Of a stretch of 64,000 nt of DNA, positions 32,494-40,750 are shown one piece after another (the first letter of the stretch is position 1; each line of letters starts with the position of its first letter). This DNA comes from Streptomyces sp. NBC_00820. Lineage in GTDB: Bacteria > Actinomycetota > Actinomycetes > Streptomycetales > Streptomycetaceae. Below the pieces are notes generated by a model, which did not search any database, was not told the origin of the DNA, and was given only the letters and a program-made list of their open reading frames with translations. The translations under genes were made by a program, and so were the position numbers. The stretch is taken from the NCBI RefSeq assembly GCF_036347055.1, contig NZ_CP108882.1, forward strand, positions 5,873,501 through 5,937,500, written 5' to 3'.

Positions 32494-32823
32494 CTACGCG
32501 CACTCACCGCTGTTCCCCAGGGCACGGGAGTACGCGGTGGCCAACTTCCTCATCGCGGTGGCATCTCCGAGGTCCGAGGCGCGCACACGCAGGGAGACGT
32601 ACGGCACCCACCCGGGCCGGCCGGGATGCGCGCAGCCCTTGACGCGCATCACGGCACCCGTCCCGCTGTGCAGGAAGGTTCCGTCGGGGGACGGTTCGGC
32701 CGGACCCAGTTGGGGATTGGCGTCCGCCACCGTGAGTTCCGCCGTGGGCGGGTGGAATTCTGGATATGGGTTCAGGACGTCGGCCGGCAGGGGTGTTGAT
32801 CCTTCAGCGACGTCGTGTAGCCG
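32494..32823 (-). pseudogene. Decayed C-terminal fragment of a lipoprotein-family gene
   Basis: The open frame read from 32823 to the TGA at 32494 encodes PLPADVLNPYPEFHPP and then TFLHSGTGAVMRVKGCAHP and LRVRASDLGDATAMRKLATAYSRALGNSGEC. The middle aligns with the C-terminal half of the neighbouring lipoprotein (DGSIAYADRAAVSLVKC, then a helix ending HPC). It has no signal peptide, no N-terminal half and no ribosome-binding site; a stop lies just upstream in frame. It is best read as a truncated duplicate. GTG 32730 could still start a 78-residue peptide. Its 5' end overlaps the lipoprotein gene. Confidence 0.5.
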
Positions 32824-33311
32824 TCAATCATGCTCTTCACGGCGGATTCATTTTTCCGCGCCGGATCCAGCAGCTTGACGAGCGTGCTGATGTCCTCCTT
32901 CTCGACATCCGCTCCGCGGCATTTCACCAGCGACACGGCAGCACGGTCGGCGTAGGCGATGGAGCCGTCCTCCGCGGACTTCTGCTGCTGGATCGAGAGG
33001 CGGCTCTGCAGGATGTGGCGGGCCGAGTCACCGGCGTCGATCCGCTCGCTGCTGATCATCAGTACCGTGTCGCCGTCGACCTTGACGTCACACAGAGCGG
33101 AACCGTCGGTCAGGCTGCCGGTGTGCTGAGCCGTGAGGCGCTTGCCGGACTCCGGCAGGAGGCGGGAGAGCGCGTCGGCCGGGACGGGTGTTCCGCACAA
33201 CGCCTGCGGGACCTTGAACTCCCGCTTCGGCTCGTTCGTGGAGCAGCCGGCCGCCACCAGTCCGGCGAGGACGAGCGACGCGGCGCGCAGGGCGTGGGAT
33301 GCGGACTTCAA
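32772..33311 (-). CDS. Small lipoprotein of the T7SS-linked cargo operon
   Basis: TTG 33311, in a TTGA overlap with the upstream gene's stop, gives 179 residues starting MKSASHALRAASLVLAGL with lipobox LVAAGC, so it should be a surface-exposed lipoprotein. The mature part has four further Cys (LCGTPV, LCDVKV, VKCRG, HPCRP), likely two disulfides, in the pattern of a family common in Streptomyces genes near WXG-type operons. GGAGAG lies upstream. It may display, chaperone or neutralise the product of the preceding gene; this is inference. Confidence 0.75.
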   Translation of the reverse strand: MKSASHALRAASLVLAGLVAAGCSTNEPKREFKVPQALCGTPVPADALSRLLPESGKRLTAQHTGSLTDGSALCDVKVDGDTVLMISSERIDAGDSARHILQSRLSIQQQKSAEDGSIAYADRAAVSLVKCRGADVEKEDISTLVKLLDPARKNESAVKSMIDGYTTSLKDQHPCRPTS

Positions 33312-35614
33312 TTCTTGCCACTCTCCGATTTCCACTGGGCCCCGTCCGAGTGGCTGTGGCCGGCAGACGTGCGCGCCGCTCTCCGCAGATCCTCGGCAGT
33401 ATCGGCATTGATGGTGTCGTTCTTCGCCAGGGCGTGGTCGACGGCAGCGGCGGCTGAATTCAGGGCCGCGTTCCGTCCCGCCGTGTACTCCTGGCCGGCT
33501 TCTGTGTCTGCTTCGTCCGACGTGTCCTGCTCGATGCTCTTCATGATGGACTCCTGGATGTCCTCCGAAGCCCATTCCAGAGGGGCGCCGGCGATGGGAA
33601 CCCGCTCGGCCGCCTTCTCGAGCCCCATGCCCAGGACGCGGTTCACCCACTTCTGCTTCTCGGCGGCGGCTTCGTTGAACTCCGTGTCGGAAGCGACGTG
33701 GTAGTGGTGGATCGCATGGGCCCTGGCGTCGCTCATGATGCCGGCGATCGCCGAACCGGGGGCCACCGCGGCACCCACACGCCCGTCCAGGGACGCCGTC
33801 GAATGGCTCGGGTCGTTGATGACGTGGTCCACGACGTCGCTCGTGTAGGCCTGCTGCGCGGTCGTGATGGACGAATAGGCGTCGGGGTCCTGGCCGACTT
33901 CGCCCAGGAAACGGGAGACATGATTCGAGTCGAGGTCGGCAGCGGCGCCGAATGTCGGGAAGAGGCCGCTGTGAGGGTCCTCCTGGTACATGGCCTGCTG
34001 GAAGTCGCCCATGTACTCGGCGGTGATGTCTCCGAGGCTCCCGCGAAGGGCGTACAGGGGGCCGCTCTCCTCGTCCAGATCCCCGTTCTCGTTGTGCCTG
34101 ATGAGTTCGGGGTGTTCACCGAACTTGTCCACGATCTGGCTCACCAGGTGCGCACGAGCCTCGGTGTGCCTGATGGCGTCGGCCGTCGCGTCGGAGTCGT
34201 ACGGTCGCCCGCTGGTCGCCGACTCCAGGGCGTGGCCGAGGGCCTGGGGTCCGAAGCCGAGGGCCCTCTGCGTCTTGTCCTCGTCGACCATGATGTTCGT
34301 GTCGTTCGTGTCGACGGTCCACTCGAAGTCCTTGTCGGTGAACACGTCGAGGTACGACGTGAAACCGGGGTCGCCCCCCTGCTTCACCGTGCCGTCCTCG
34401 TTGTAGGCGGTCGGCGGCTGGGTGAAGAACTTCTCCGAGGCCTCCGGACTGTGCCCCAGCGCCTCCAGGACGCTGTTCAGCGGGTCGTTGCCGGTGCCGA
34501 GCTTGCCCGAAGGGTTGTAGCCGTAGAGGTCCGGGTTGTCGGCATGGCCACCCGGGGCGAAGAAGTGCGGGTTCTCCTTGTGGACCTGGGTGATGTGCTC
34601 CGCGATGGGCGTGAGGAACCGCGGGTCGTAATTGCCGTAACGGAGAAGGCCACCGAGCACCTGGTAGCCGAACGGCTTGTCCATCTGGCCCCGCTCCCAG
34701 CCGATCTGCTGGGTGCCGAGGCGCCGGAACTCCGTGCCCCAGCTGTCGGCCAGGTGATGGGTGTGGTCCGGGTCCGTCGCGTTGGCGAGCGTGTACCCCA
34801 TGACCTTCTGCAGGTCCCGTACCTCGTCGAGACGCATCGCGGACACGTGGCCGCTGGTGCCGTCGAGTGACATCTGGGCGTAGAACTTAAGGGCTTTGTC
34901 GGGGCCGCCGAGACCTTGGTAGAACTCGGTCGCGAACTCCCCGTCCTTCTCCGCGGAGTTGAACCGCAGCAGCTGGTTCAGCTCGCGCAGCTCCGCGTCG
35001 GACATCTTGGTCCCCTTGCGGGCCAGTTCGACGGCGCGCTCGGCCTCGGCGTCGTTCAGGGACCCGTACGCGCTGTGCCCTGCGTCGTGGCCGTCCTTGC
35101 CGTGGCTCTTCGCCAGGGCGCGGGCGACAGAGGCGTCGATCTCCTCGGCGTGGGCGAGCAGCCGGTTGATCCGGCCCTCCAGCTCCTGCCTGGCGTCGAG
35201 CTGCTCCGGAGTGCGCTCGTCGGTGTCACCACGGACGTGGGGGAAGAAGCAGCGGACCTTTCCGCCGCCGATGTCCTCGACACGGATCCCCAGATGCGGG
35301 GCATCGGTCTCGACCGCCTTCTTGATCTGTTTCTGCAGGGCCTCGAGTTCGGTGTGCCCGTCGTCGAGGACCTGGTAGATGCTGTTCGCCTCGACGTGGA
35401 GATCCGAGATCTCCTTGGTCGTCTTGGTGATGAACTCCCGCGTCACCGTCGCGTTGACACCGGCCCAGTGGGCCGAGTCCGACTTCGCCCGCATCCCCTT
35501 GCGCGCGTTCTCGGCCGACTTCGCGAGACCGTCGACGGTCTTCTTCCAGTCCGCCACGGCGGTGGCGAGCTTGCCGAGGTCGACCTCGACGAGGTCCGTG
35601 AACGTGAGAGCCAC
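33308..35614 (-). CDS. Large T7SS-linked protein, DUF6571-like
   Basis: GTG 35614, after AGGGGA, starts a 768-residue protein. The first ~110 residues (LTFTDLVEVDLGKLATAVADW, then AKSDSAHWAGVNATVTREF) form a long helical hairpin like the LXG/WXG-type targeting region of secreted substrates. The rest is mostly helical, with no signal peptide and no known catalytic motif; sequences such as GYQVLGGLLRYGNYDPRFL and ALGFGPQALGHALESATSG occur in the DUF6571 family. The C-terminus is charged, ending WKSESGKN. No nuclease, deaminase or ADP-ribosyltransferase motif is visible. Coupled to the lipoprotein gene by a 4-base overlap. Confidence 0.72.
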   Translation of the reverse strand: MALTFTDLVEVDLGKLATAVADWKKTVDGLAKSAENARKGMRAKSDSAHWAGVNATVTREFITKTTKEISDLHVEANSIYQVLDDGHTELEALQKQIKKAVETDAPHLGIRVEDIGGGKVRCFFPHVRGDTDERTPEQLDARQELEGRINRLLAHAEEIDASVARALAKSHGKDGHDAGHSAYGSLNDAEAERAVELARKGTKMSDAELRELNQLLRFNSAEKDGEFATEFYQGLGGPDKALKFYAQMSLDGTSGHVSAMRLDEVRDLQKVMGYTLANATDPDHTHHLADSWGTEFRRLGTQQIGWERGQMDKPFGYQVLGGLLRYGNYDPRFLTPIAEHITQVHKENPHFFAPGGHADNPDLYGYNPSGKLGTGNDPLNSVLEALGHSPEASEKFFTQPPTAYNEDGTVKQGGDPGFTSYLDVFTDKDFEWTVDTNDTNIMVDEDKTQRALGFGPQALGHALESATSGRPYDSDATADAIRHTEARAHLVSQIVDKFGEHPELIRHNENGDLDEESGPLYALRGSLGDITAEYMGDFQQAMYQEDPHSGLFPTFGAAADLDSNHVSRFLGEVGQDPDAYSSITTAQQAYTSDVVDHVINDPSHSTASLDGRVGAAVAPGSAIAGIMSDARAHAIHHYHVASDTEFNEAAAEKQKWVNRVLGMGLEKAAERVPIAGAPLEWASEDIQESIMKSIEQDTSDEADTEAGQEYTAGRNAALNSAAAAVDHALAKNDTINADTAEDLRRAARTSAGHSHSDGAQWKSESGKN

Positions 35615-35624
35615 TGGAGTTCCC

Positions 35625-36104
35625 CTACTTGAAGTACTCGTTGAGCTGGGACACCGACACGGTGGATCCGTCACTGCCGCGCAGGACGGTCCCGATCTTC
35701 GCGTCGTCCTCCGCGTGCAGCTTCTTCGTGAAGTCCAGGTGGTCGGAGATGTGCGCACAGGCCTGGAGGACGGACTTGACCTGCGACGTCCAGATCTCGA
35801 CGGTCGTCTCCAGGGCGCCCCCCGTCTGGAAGCCGTGCGACTTCAGGGCGGACGCCGCCTGCGCCGTCGAGCCGGCTCCTCCGCTGCCGGCCCCGGCCCC
35901 GGCGATGTCGGCCTGGCTCCGTACGTCGTCGTACAGGAGGTGGGCCTCGTGCCCGACCGCACCCAGGTCGTCCTGGTACACCACCAGGTCGCCGGTTCCC
36001 CCGCCCCCGCCACCACCGTCCGGTGCCAGCTGATTGAGGCGCGTGTGGGTCGACGGCCGCTCGGCGGCCTGAGCCTTGAGCTGTTCCCACTCGTCCCATG
36101 CCAT
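35625..36104 (-). CDS. WXG-like helical protein, first gene of the cargo operon
   Basis: ATG 36104 follows AGGGG and yields 159 residues: MAWDEWEQLKAQAAERPSTH at the start, a Gly-rich linker (PDGGGGGGGTGDL), then two helices (GDLVVYQDDLGAVGHEAHLL and VEIWTSQVKSVLQACAHISDHL). The two-helix module and the EIW turn resemble WXG100-like partner proteins that accompany large T7SS substrates. Eleven bases separate it from the next gene, so the three genes form one operon. Partner role for the 768-residue protein is inferred. Confidence 0.72.
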   Translation of the reverse strand: MAWDEWEQLKAQAAERPSTHTRLNQLAPDGGGGGGGTGDLVVYQDDLGAVGHEAHLLYDDVRSQADIAGAGAGSGGAGSTAQAASALKSHGFQTGGALETTVEIWTSQVKSVLQACAHISDHLDFTKKLHAEDDAKIGTVLRGSDGSTVSVSQLNEYFK

Positions 36105-36692
36105 CGGGTGGACCCCTTCCCCTGTGACCCCCGTCGGTCTTCCCGTCGAGAGACGCGGGGCGGTGCCGACGTTCCGGTGTGCCGTCAAGTTAGCAACGGG
36201 GCCCGCGTGAAATCTCCGTCACCGTCAAGGTGTGATGTCCGCCGCGCGTGAAGGTTCCGAGGAGACGGGCGGCGCCCGCTTCCGCAGGCGAGTGGGGCAC
36301 GTCCGTCCCGTCGCCACGAGAGTCCTGCGTCCCCGCCCTGCGCGTCGATCCTGACCTGGTCGAACTGTTCGACAAGGCGGCGTGACCTCCGCAGGGTGAG
36401 GTTTTGTGGTTGCAAAGTTCACCCGTGACCGGATCGAGTGGACCCGGCCACAGGGCGGATGTGAATCTTCTGCGGTGATGTCGGGATCCCTCTGTCTACT
36501 CCATACCGATTGCGGGTTTTTGGGGTCTTGTGACCGACCGCTTCGGGACGGCATCGCAACTGAACCGTCGCAGAGTTCAGTTGGCCGCGATTTACACAGT
36601 GACTACAGTGGTCGATGAAGGTACGGGTGTGCGGTGCGCGCCGCCTGGGCCGTCAAAAGTTGTACAAACGGGGAAACGGGGAAGGGGTCGCA
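36105..36692. other. Divergent intergenic region, cargo operon / PE-PPE-like pair
   Basis: 588 bases, less G/C-rich than the surroundings (around 36400-36600). The plus-strand promoter at 36581-36609 is clear; for the minus-strand operon no convincing promoter was found. Several short open frames exist but have neither codon bias nor ribosome-binding sites. Confidence 0.6.
36581..36609 (+). promoter_or_regulatory. Promoter for the PE/PPE-like pair
   Basis: TTGGCC (36581-36586), a 17-base spacer, and TACAGT (36604-36609) fit the housekeeping sigma consensus TTGACA-17-TAnnnT. Transcription would start near 36616, giving a leader of ~75 bases to the GTG at 36693. Confidence 0.6.
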
Positions 36693-37172
36693 GTGGGTGA
36701 CGGTGGCGGCTCGGACGTGAGGCGCGGAGTCGACGCGCTGTCGGCGTTCAAGGACCAGATCGACAAGGCGCTGGGCGACTTCGAGGGTTCTCCCGGCAGC
36801 CCGTCCAAGATCGAGGAACAGGCGCTCGGCCGTACGTCGTTCGGTGGTGTGAATGCCCAGTTCGACGAGGCCGGCAATCTGCACACGCAATACGAGCACG
36901 TGCATGAGCGCCTCATTCACCTCTCGAAAACGCTGGGCCTGCACATCGAGGCCCTGAAGCTCGCCACGCACGCGGCCGATGTCACCTACGACGGGACCGA
37001 GGACGAGGTGCGGCGCCGGTTCTGGCAGATCCAGCACCAGCTCGATGACGATTATCAGCAGGCCGTCAAGCAGCAGCGGGAGCACGACCAGGTTGCCAAG
37101 ACGGGCGACCACGGCGGCAAGGCGGACTCGGGGCGCGGCCACAACGAGACGGTGGGGGCGGACCAGGCATGA
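36693..37172 (+). CDS. Helical ESX-substrate-like protein (partner of the next gene)
   Basis: GTG 36693 follows GGGGAAGGGG and gives 159 residues. The sequence is helical and charged: RRGVDALSAFKDQIDKALGD, a loop SPGSPSKIEEQALG, then LHTQYEHVHERLIHLSKTLG and RRRFWQIQHQLDDDYQQAVK. The two-helix-hairpin shape resembles PE or WXG-type partners but lacks a strict WxG turn. Its stop overlaps the ATG of the following WXG/PPE-like gene, typical of substrate pairs. It may form a heterodimer with that product; not otherwise recognised. Confidence 0.68.
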   Translation: MGDGGGSDVRRGVDALSAFKDQIDKALGDFEGSPGSPSKIEEQALGRTSFGGVNAQFDEAGNLHTQYEHVHERLIHLSKTLGLHIEALKLATHAADVTYDGTEDEVRRRFWQIQHQLDDDYQQAVKQQREHDQVAKTGDHGGKADSGRGHNETVGADQA

Positions 37173-38962
37173 GCGACGACTGGAAGAAGAAGCCTCAGTA
37201 CAAGTCCGATGTGCAGCAGGTCGGCCAAGAGGTCGACGGCAAGGTCACGCCTGTCACCACCGCGCAGAACGTGCTGGCGCACATGCCGTTCTTCGGTGGT
37301 GTCCGTGTCAACCTCCTCGGCTCGACGAACTTCGAGGACCACGATCTCAACGAGATGATCGACCTGGTCCAGCATGCCAACCCCGATCACCTCGAGCTGA
37401 CCGGCAAGTCCCTGTGGGACGCCGGCACCGCCATTCGCAGGGCCGCGGTGGACCTGGAGAAGCATCTCGGTGTCGACTGGGAGGGTGAGGGCGCCACCGC
37501 CTTCCATGGCTGGACCCAGAATCTCCTGACCTACACCCACCAGCTCGCGGGCTACGCCGACCACGCGGCCACCCAGCTGTCCGTGGCGGCCACGGGTCTG
37601 GCCTCCGTGCGCAGCGCCATGCCACCTCGGGACACCCGGCCGCATGCCGACCAGAAGCTCCCCACCGAACTACCCAAGACCAAGCAGGTCGACGGCAACC
37701 CTGACTACGCGGCCGCGCTGAAGGTCGAGAACAACCGGCAAGAAGCGATCAACCAGATGAACCGTCTGGCGTCGTTCTATCAGGTGTCGGCGACGGAGCT
37801 GCACAAGCAGCCGGAGCCGGATCCGCTGTCGGCGATGCCCAATGTCGGAGTGCCTCAGCCGAGTTCGCGGGATGTCGAGTCTGCATACCGAAGGCACGAT
37901 TCGGGATCGTCGCCGGTGCGGACCGCCGCGATCCAGGAGGATGTGGCGGGGCACCACGCTTCTTCCGCCCCGACCGGAACCGACGTCGGTGGGCACGTAC
38001 GTCCCGTCAATGATGTGCACGATCCCGTCACGCGTCCCGGCGACGACGTCGGCACGAAGATCGACACGGTGGACACGCTGCCCCCTCAGGCGCCCGCGCA
38101 GCATGGCACGCCGACGCCGACTCTCCCCACCACGGGTGGAGGCGGCGGGCAGACACCTCCCCTGATCACCGGCCCGTCGGCGCCGCCGATGGCCCCGCCC
38201 GTCGGCCGTTCCGGCGGTTACGGCCCGGTCGGCCGGCTTCCCCTGTCCACGCAGGGCCGTCCCGGTCAGTCCGGTACCGCGAGCGGACGGGTCCCGCAGG
38301 GGCCCGAAGGGCAGGCCGGGCGTGCCACGGCCGGCGGTCGTGCGACGCAGGGCCCCTTGGGGCAGGCGGGGCGTGCTGCAGGGCGCACGACGCCGACCGG
38401 TCAGCCGGGTATGCGGGGTGCCACGGAGGCGGGCCGTTCGCCCATGGGGCGTGCTGTCACTGGCGGTACCCCGAGGCCGGCCAACTCGCCGGGCGGGCGC
38501 ACCGGAACCGCTGGTTCCAGTGGTCCTGTGCGCAATGGCGTGGTGGGTGGCAAGCCGGTCTCCGGTCGCTCCGGCACTGCCGGATCCAACCCGCGTATGC
38601 CGCGCGGCACGGTCGTCGGTGCCGAGGAACAGGCCTCCTCCACCCCGGTGAGGGGTGCTCTCGGTCAGCGGGGTGTCGTGGGTGCTCCCGCCGCCAAGGC
38701 CGAACCGGGCGCCGCGCGGCAGGTCCTGCGTTCGGCCGGCAACCCCGAGGGTGTGGTCGGCGCACCTCGTAATAAGAACAGTGCCGCCTCGTCCCCCGAA
38801 GATCCGGCGGTCGGTAGTGGTGGCCGGGGGCGCGGTCGTGGTGTCGTGGGGGAGCGGCAGGGCCCGGAAGGTGGGACCGGTCGTGCCGGTGGACCGTCCG
38901 AGAAGGAACAGCACCGTTCGTCCCGCAAGCAGCGACGTGAGACGCCCCAGAAGAGCGACTGA
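37169..38962 (+). CDS. WXG/PPE-like protein with long Gly/Pro/Arg-rich tail
   Basis: A 597-residue protein. Residues ~1-190 are helical with the turn WEGEGATAF (near 106) matching WxG, and the continuation HGWTQNLLTYTHQLAGYADHAA. From ~215 the chain is disordered, Pro/Gly/Thr-rich, then with blocks like GRATQGPLGQAGRAAGRTT and GVVGAP recurring. Such tails make automated pipelines mislabel it as IF-2. The C-terminus is strongly basic (KEQHRSSRKQRRETP). Coupled to the previous gene by ATGA. Probably an exported or surface ESX substrate. Confidence 0.7.
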   Translation: MSDDWKKKPQYKSDVQQVGQEVDGKVTPVTTAQNVLAHMPFFGGVRVNLLGSTNFEDHDLNEMIDLVQHANPDHLELTGKSLWDAGTAIRRAAVDLEKHLGVDWEGEGATAFHGWTQNLLTYTHQLAGYADHAATQLSVAATGLASVRSAMPPRDTRPHADQKLPTELPKTKQVDGNPDYAAALKVENNRQEAINQMNRLASFYQVSATELHKQPEPDPLSAMPNVGVPQPSSRDVESAYRRHDSGSSPVRTAAIQEDVAGHHASSAPTGTDVGGHVRPVNDVHDPVTRPGDDVGTKIDTVDTLPPQAPAQHGTPTPTLPTTGGGGGQTPPLITGPSAPPMAPPVGRSGGYGPVGRLPLSTQGRPGQSGTASGRVPQGPEGQAGRATAGGRATQGPLGQAGRAAGRTTPTGQPGMRGATEAGRSPMGRAVTGGTPRPANSPGGRTGTAGSSGPVRNGVVGGKPVSGRSGTAGSNPRMPRGTVVGAEEQASSTPVRGALGQRGVVGAPAAKAEPGAARQVLRSAGNPEGVVGAPRNKNSAASSPEDPAVGSGGRGRGRGVVGERQGPEGGTGRAGGPSEKEQHRSSRKQRRETPQKSD

Positions 38963-38985
38963 ACACTAACGAGGACTAGACAGGC

Positions 38986-40263
38986 ATGAAGCCAGGGACC
39001 CGCCGGCGCGGCACGACCACTGCCCGCCTGACGAGGCGCAATGCGAGACGTCTGGGTGCCGTGTGTTCGGCACTGGGCGCGTTGGTCATCACCTCGGCGA
39101 CGCTGGCTCCCGAAGCCGCTGCCGTCGACATCCGGTCGAAGCAGTGGTACCTGGACACGATGCGCGCCCAGGAGCTGTGGAAGATCAGCACCGGCAAGGG
39201 GGTGAAGGTTGCCGTGATCGACAGCGGGGTCAATCCGGAAACTCCGTCCCTCAAGGGTCAGGTGCTGGTCGACGAGGTCCCGACGTCGGTCGCGTATCAC
39301 GTCACTCAGGACTACGACGGGCACGGCACCTCCATGGCCGAACTCATCGCGGGTACCGGAGCAGGTGGAGGAATCAAGGGCGTTGCTCCGGACGCGAAGA
39401 TCATTCCTTTTCGTGTCGCTCTCGGGGGACTGAAGGACGCCAAGGAAAAAAGCAAGACGGCCGACGAGGCCCACGCGATACGTGCTGCCGCTGACACCGA
39501 CGCCAAGATCATCAATATGTCCTTTGGTGGGATATATCCTGATTCGGAGATGAAGGATGCCATGAAATATGCGGCATCCAAGGGGAAGTTGATGTTTGCT
39601 TCCGTCGGCAACGGTGGGAGCGGGAAGAACGAGTCCGAATATCCGGCCAGTTATCCGTACGCCAATGGTGTGGCGGCGCTCGACAAAAACGGAACCGTGG
39701 GTAAATTCTCCACCCATGGTGACGATGTAGACCTTGCGGCGCCAGGGGTCGACCTTCCCATTTGGTGTGACAGCACATTCACCGAGTACTGCGACAGCGG
39801 AGGGACCAGCCAGGCCGCCGCCATCGCCTCCGCCTCCGCCGCCCTCGTCTGGTCCGTGCACCCCGACTGGACCGGCAACCAGGTCCTGCGGTCCCTCATC
39901 GACACCGCCGGCCGTTCCTGGCCGAAGAGCAAGCCCAGTAACTACCTCGGTTACGGAATCGTCCGCCCCCGGCGCGTGCTCATCGCCAAGAACATCAACC
40001 CCGGGCCGGCGAACGAAGACCCGCTCGCCTACGAGAACTACGACGGCCCCTCGGGCAGCCCGACTCCGCCGAGCAGCCCCTCTCCTTCCTCCGGCCGCCC
40101 CGCGAAGGAAGCCGGTTCCTCGGGCAGCTCCAACTCCGCAGCCGCCAAGAAGTCCGACTCCGGTGACAACACCCAGACCTGGGTGATCATCGGCGCCGCA
40201 GCAGCCGTACTGGTCGCCGGAGGCGCCGGCTTCGCCGTGCTGCGCGCACGCCGTAACGCCTGA
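38986..40263 (+). CDS. mycP: Mycosin (S8 subtilisin-like serine protease) 2
   Basis: A 425-residue membrane-anchored protease. Signal peptide (LGAVCSALGALVITSATLAPEA), triad D79 in AVIDSGVN, H113 in GHGTSMAE and S275 in SGGTSQAAA, and oxyanion Asn209 in SVGNGG. C261 and C269 form a close pair. A Ser/Pro/Gly-rich linker precedes a C-terminal helix (WVIIGAAAAVLVAGGAGFAVL) and RARRNA. Its N-terminal half uses codons rich in A/T between about 39470 and 39770 unlike the rest of the window. It is a second mycosin, divergent from mycosin 1, located beside esxBA and probably acting on that pair or on the PE/PPE-like products. Confidence 0.92.
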   Translation: MKPGTRRRGTTTARLTRRNARRLGAVCSALGALVITSATLAPEAAAVDIRSKQWYLDTMRAQELWKISTGKGVKVAVIDSGVNPETPSLKGQVLVDEVPTSVAYHVTQDYDGHGTSMAELIAGTGAGGGIKGVAPDAKIIPFRVALGGLKDAKEKSKTADEAHAIRAAADTDAKIINMSFGGIYPDSEMKDAMKYAASKGKLMFASVGNGGSGKNESEYPASYPYANGVAALDKNGTVGKFSTHGDDVDLAAPGVDLPIWCDSTFTEYCDSGGTSQAAAIASASAALVWSVHPDWTGNQVLRSLIDTAGRSWPKSKPSNYLGYGIVRPRRVLIAKNINPGPANEDPLAYENYDGPSGSPTPPSSPSPSSGRPAKEAGSSGSSNSAAAKKSDSGDNTQTWVIIGAAAAVLVAGGAGFAVLRARRNA

Positions 40264-40277
40264 GCGCTTTCCCCAGA

Positions 40278-40302
40278 CCCGCTCGCTCGCCGAGCGAGCG
40301 GG
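40278..40302. terminator. Hairpin between mycosin 2 and esxB
   Basis: CCCGCTCGCTCG and CGAGCGAGCGGG (40278-40289 and 40291-40302) form a near-continuous palindrome with a 1-base centre (a 10- to 11-bp stem in practice). It may terminate the mycosin transcript or mark a processing site before the abundant esxBA mRNA. Confidence 0.65.
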
Positions 40303-40373
40303 GCCCGCTTGCCGCCGGTGCCGACGTCGAACTCGGCACGAGGCAAGGTCAGTTCACAGAGAAAGGCATGGAA

Positions 40374-40712
40374 ATGGCGCAGCGCCAGAAGGTAAGCGAC
40401 AAGGACATTATCGTCCTCGAAAAGGAGCTTCTGCACCGTTTCGAGGGCATCAAGGGTCAGCTGAAGGAACTCCAGGCCATCATCGACAGCCTCGAGGGCC
40501 ACTGGAAGGGCATCGGCGCCGGTGCGTTCAACACCAAGCAGACCGAGATCAACGAGCGCATGGTCCGCATCGGCAACATCCTGGCCAAGTTCATCGAGGC
40601 CATGACGAACACCCGGAAGATCAAGGACGGCACGGAGGACGAGGTCCGCTCCCAGGTCCAGGGCATCGACGTGGACCTCGGCGGCTCGCACTCCGCCCTC
40701 TCCAGCTACTGA
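40374..40712 (+). CDS. esxB: WXG100 protein EsxB
   Basis: A 112-residue helical-hairpin protein and signature ESX substrate. The turn holds HWKGIGAGAF (W44, G46), flanked by two amphipathic helices (VLEKELLHRFEGIKGQLKEL; ERMVRIGNILAKFIEAMTN). ATG 40374 is chosen because AAAGG lies 7 bases before it; ATG 40368 would leave only one base to that site. No YxxxD/E is seen at the C-terminus. Separated by 38 bases from esxA, the two forming one transcript and one heterodimer. Confidence 0.9.
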   Translation: MAQRQKVSDKDIIVLEKELLHRFEGIKGQLKELQAIIDSLEGHWKGIGAGAFNTKQTEINERMVRIGNILAKFIEAMTNTRKIKDGTEDEVRSQVQGIDVDLGGSHSALSSY

Positions 40713-40750
40713 TCCCCACCAGGCCACAACTTCTCAGCAACGGAGCAAAC

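Noticed and set aside
36406..36618. Short open frames in the 588-base divergent region
   Set aside because: They span the clear promoter, have no codon bias and no ribosome-binding site.
37169..38962. Translation initiation factor IF-2 (low-complexity similarity)
   Set aside because: The similarity rests only on the Gly/Pro/Arg tail; there is no G domain, and the genuine infB is at 12832.
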